From NCBI GenBank assembly GCA_002307905.1, contig DBUL01000012.1, positions 1-13,409 of the forward strand: a stretch of 13,409 nucleotides of DNA. Reading direction: 5' to 3'. The position numbers were made by a program, and so were the translations under genes. The stretch is from Rhizobiaceae bacterium UBA1291 (GTDB lineage: Bacteria > Pseudomonadota > Alphaproteobacteria > Rhizobiales > Rhizobiaceae). Below are positions 12,767 through 13,409 of the stretch, piece after piece; positions within the stretch are counted from its first letter, which is position 1, and every line of letters starts with the position of its first letter. Under the pieces are notes generated by a model that was given only the letters and a program-made list of their open reading frames with translations, searched no databases and was not told the DNA's origin.

Positions 12767-13409
12767 TCAGGCCTCGGAAAGGTTGGGCACGAGCCGCTTC
12801 AGCCCGGCCGCAGTGAGATCGGCTGTATTTTGCAGACCCCGCCAGGCGCTGGCGTGGTTGCGCATGATGTAGGCGCGATTTTCCGGGAAGCGGGCCGAGC
12901 GCCATTCGGCGATGATGATCGACATGGCAAGGCGCGCCCGGGTGAGAAGCGGCAGGAGCTCCATTTCGGCCTCCTCGAGCGCTCGCGCCGACTGGAAGCC
13001 CTCGAGGAAGGCGCCGATGCGGGCGGCCCAGTTGTCGGTCGCGAGATGATAGGAGAGGGCGACGGCGAGGTCGTTGACGACCGGCGCATACACCATATCA
13101 CCGAAATCGATGATGCCGACGACCCTGGTCGGCTCCACCGGATCGAGCAGGATATTGTGCGGGTTAAAGTCGTTGTGGATGATCTGCCGGCGCGTGAGCG
13201 CGGCGATCGCCGGAAGCGACAGTTCGAATTCGTCCAGAATCGCTTCAACCTGTGCGCGGCGCTCCGGGGCCACGTGGTCGACCACCGCGACAAGATCGGG
13301 TGTGTGGGATATGTCCCACATCAGCTTTCCTTCGGGGGGGCGCCCGGCATAGTTTTCAAGGCCAAGCCCGAGTTCGGCCAGCGCCCGGCCGACATTGCGG
13401 CTTTGTGCC
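12767..13409 (-). CDS. Aminoglycoside-phosphotransferase-fold small-molecule kinase (5' part missing)
   Basis: The reading frame is open to the right edge, giving 213 residues that correspond to the C-terminal 60% or so of a usual 340-360-residue APH/choline-kinase-like protein. Visible are QIIHNDFNPHNILL (catalytic-loop H-x-D-x4-N pattern), VVGIIDFGDMVYAP (metal-binding DFG-like motif), then helical NDLAVALSYHLA and the C-terminal region. The internal ATG at 13321 is not the start because family-like sequence (RNVGRALAELGLGLENYAGR) continues upstream in frame. A run of seven G at 13334-13340 lies in the coding region without breaking the frame. The stop is 2 bases before the PLP enzyme start, so both are co-translated. 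In humans and some bacteria the same kinase type (hydroxylysine kinase) partners phospho-lyases. Ethanolamine, hydroxylysine, homoserine or another hydroxylated amine are possible substrates; real antibiotic resistance is unlikely from context. Confidence 0.85.
   Translation of the reverse strand, partial: AQSRNVGRALAELGLGLENYAGRPPEGKLMWDISHTPDLVAVVDHVAPERRAQVEAILDEFELSLPAIAALTRRQIIHNDFNPHNILLDPVEPTRVVGIIDFGDMVYAPVVNDLAVALSYHLATDNWAARIGAFLEGFQSARALEEAEMELLPLLTRARLAMSIIIAEWRSARFPENRAYIMRNHASAWRGLQNTADLTAAGLKRLVPNLSEA

Noticed and set aside
11448..12905. N-terminally extended PLP enzyme (485 residues)
   Set aside because: The extension lies within the kinase coding sequence. The ATG at 12764 has a ribosome site and a 2-base gap to the kinase stop.
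12767..13409. Aminoglycoside resistance gene
   Set aside because: The fold matches aminoglycoside phosphotransferases, but coupling to a PLP enzyme gene and the rhizobial metabolic context point to a metabolic kinase.

Overview
The window is high-GC, densely packed DNA from an alphaproteobacterium, most likely a member of the Rhizobiales such as Ensifer/Sinorhizobium, Rhizobium or Agrobacterium. The evidence is a complete minCDE operon with CtrA-type boxes in front of minC, rhizobial-style substrate-binding protein and LysR genes, and remnants of rhizobial IS3-family elements. In Sinorhizobium meliloti minCDE lies on the pSymB chromid, and in Agrobacterium on the linear chromosome. A secondary replicon is therefore a reasonable guess, but the window cannot prove it.

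Layout. (1) Positions 1-2172, minus strand: three overlapping genes for a heterotrimeric flavoenzyme of the opine oxidase / hydrogen cyanide synthase / D-hydroxyproline dehydrogenase type. They encode a DadA-like FAD subunit, a small 2Fe-2S protein and an FAD/NAD-type subunit cut by the left edge. (2) 2323-3252, plus: a divergent LysR regulator, with dyad-symmetric candidate operators in the 150-bp gap. (3) 3414-4241, plus: a periplasmic family 3 amino-acid-type binding protein with no permease or ATPase genes in view, followed by a strong intrinsic terminator. (4) 4630-5103, minus: a small two-helix membrane protein of unknown function. (5) 5465-7300, minus: minC-minD-minE, the division-site placement system. 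(6) 7420-7710, minus: a doubtful small ORF. (7) 7926-10697, plus: a SulP anion transporter with STAS domain, a tandem universal stress protein and a DksA/TraR-type zinc-finger protein. A perfect 15-bp hairpin sits between the last two. (8) 10735-11288: a degraded zone with two unrelated IS3-family OrfA fragments in opposite orientation, one of them frameshifted. (9) 11448-13409, minus: a class III PLP enzyme and, just upstream, an APH-type small-molecule kinase cut by the right edge.

How the genes work together. Modules 1-3 look like one catabolic locus: the LysR protein senses a ligand, the binding protein captures an amino acid, imino acid or opine, and the flavoenzyme oxidises it. The substrate cannot be read from sequence. 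Module 9 matches the kinase plus PLP phospho-lyase logic known for hydroxylysine and ethanolamine phosphate, and the PLP enzyme shares several blocks with that clade rather than with generic aminotransferases. Module 7 couples an anion (possibly bicarbonate or sulfate) transporter to stress and transcription factors. Module 5 is core cell-division machinery, probably under cell-cycle control by CtrA.

I saw no rRNA, tRNA, CRISPR array, integrase or phage genes. The best candidates for under-described biology are the kinase/phospho-lyase pair, the SulP-USP-DksA/TraR operon with its intercistronic hairpin, and the substrate of the heterotrimeric dehydrogenase.
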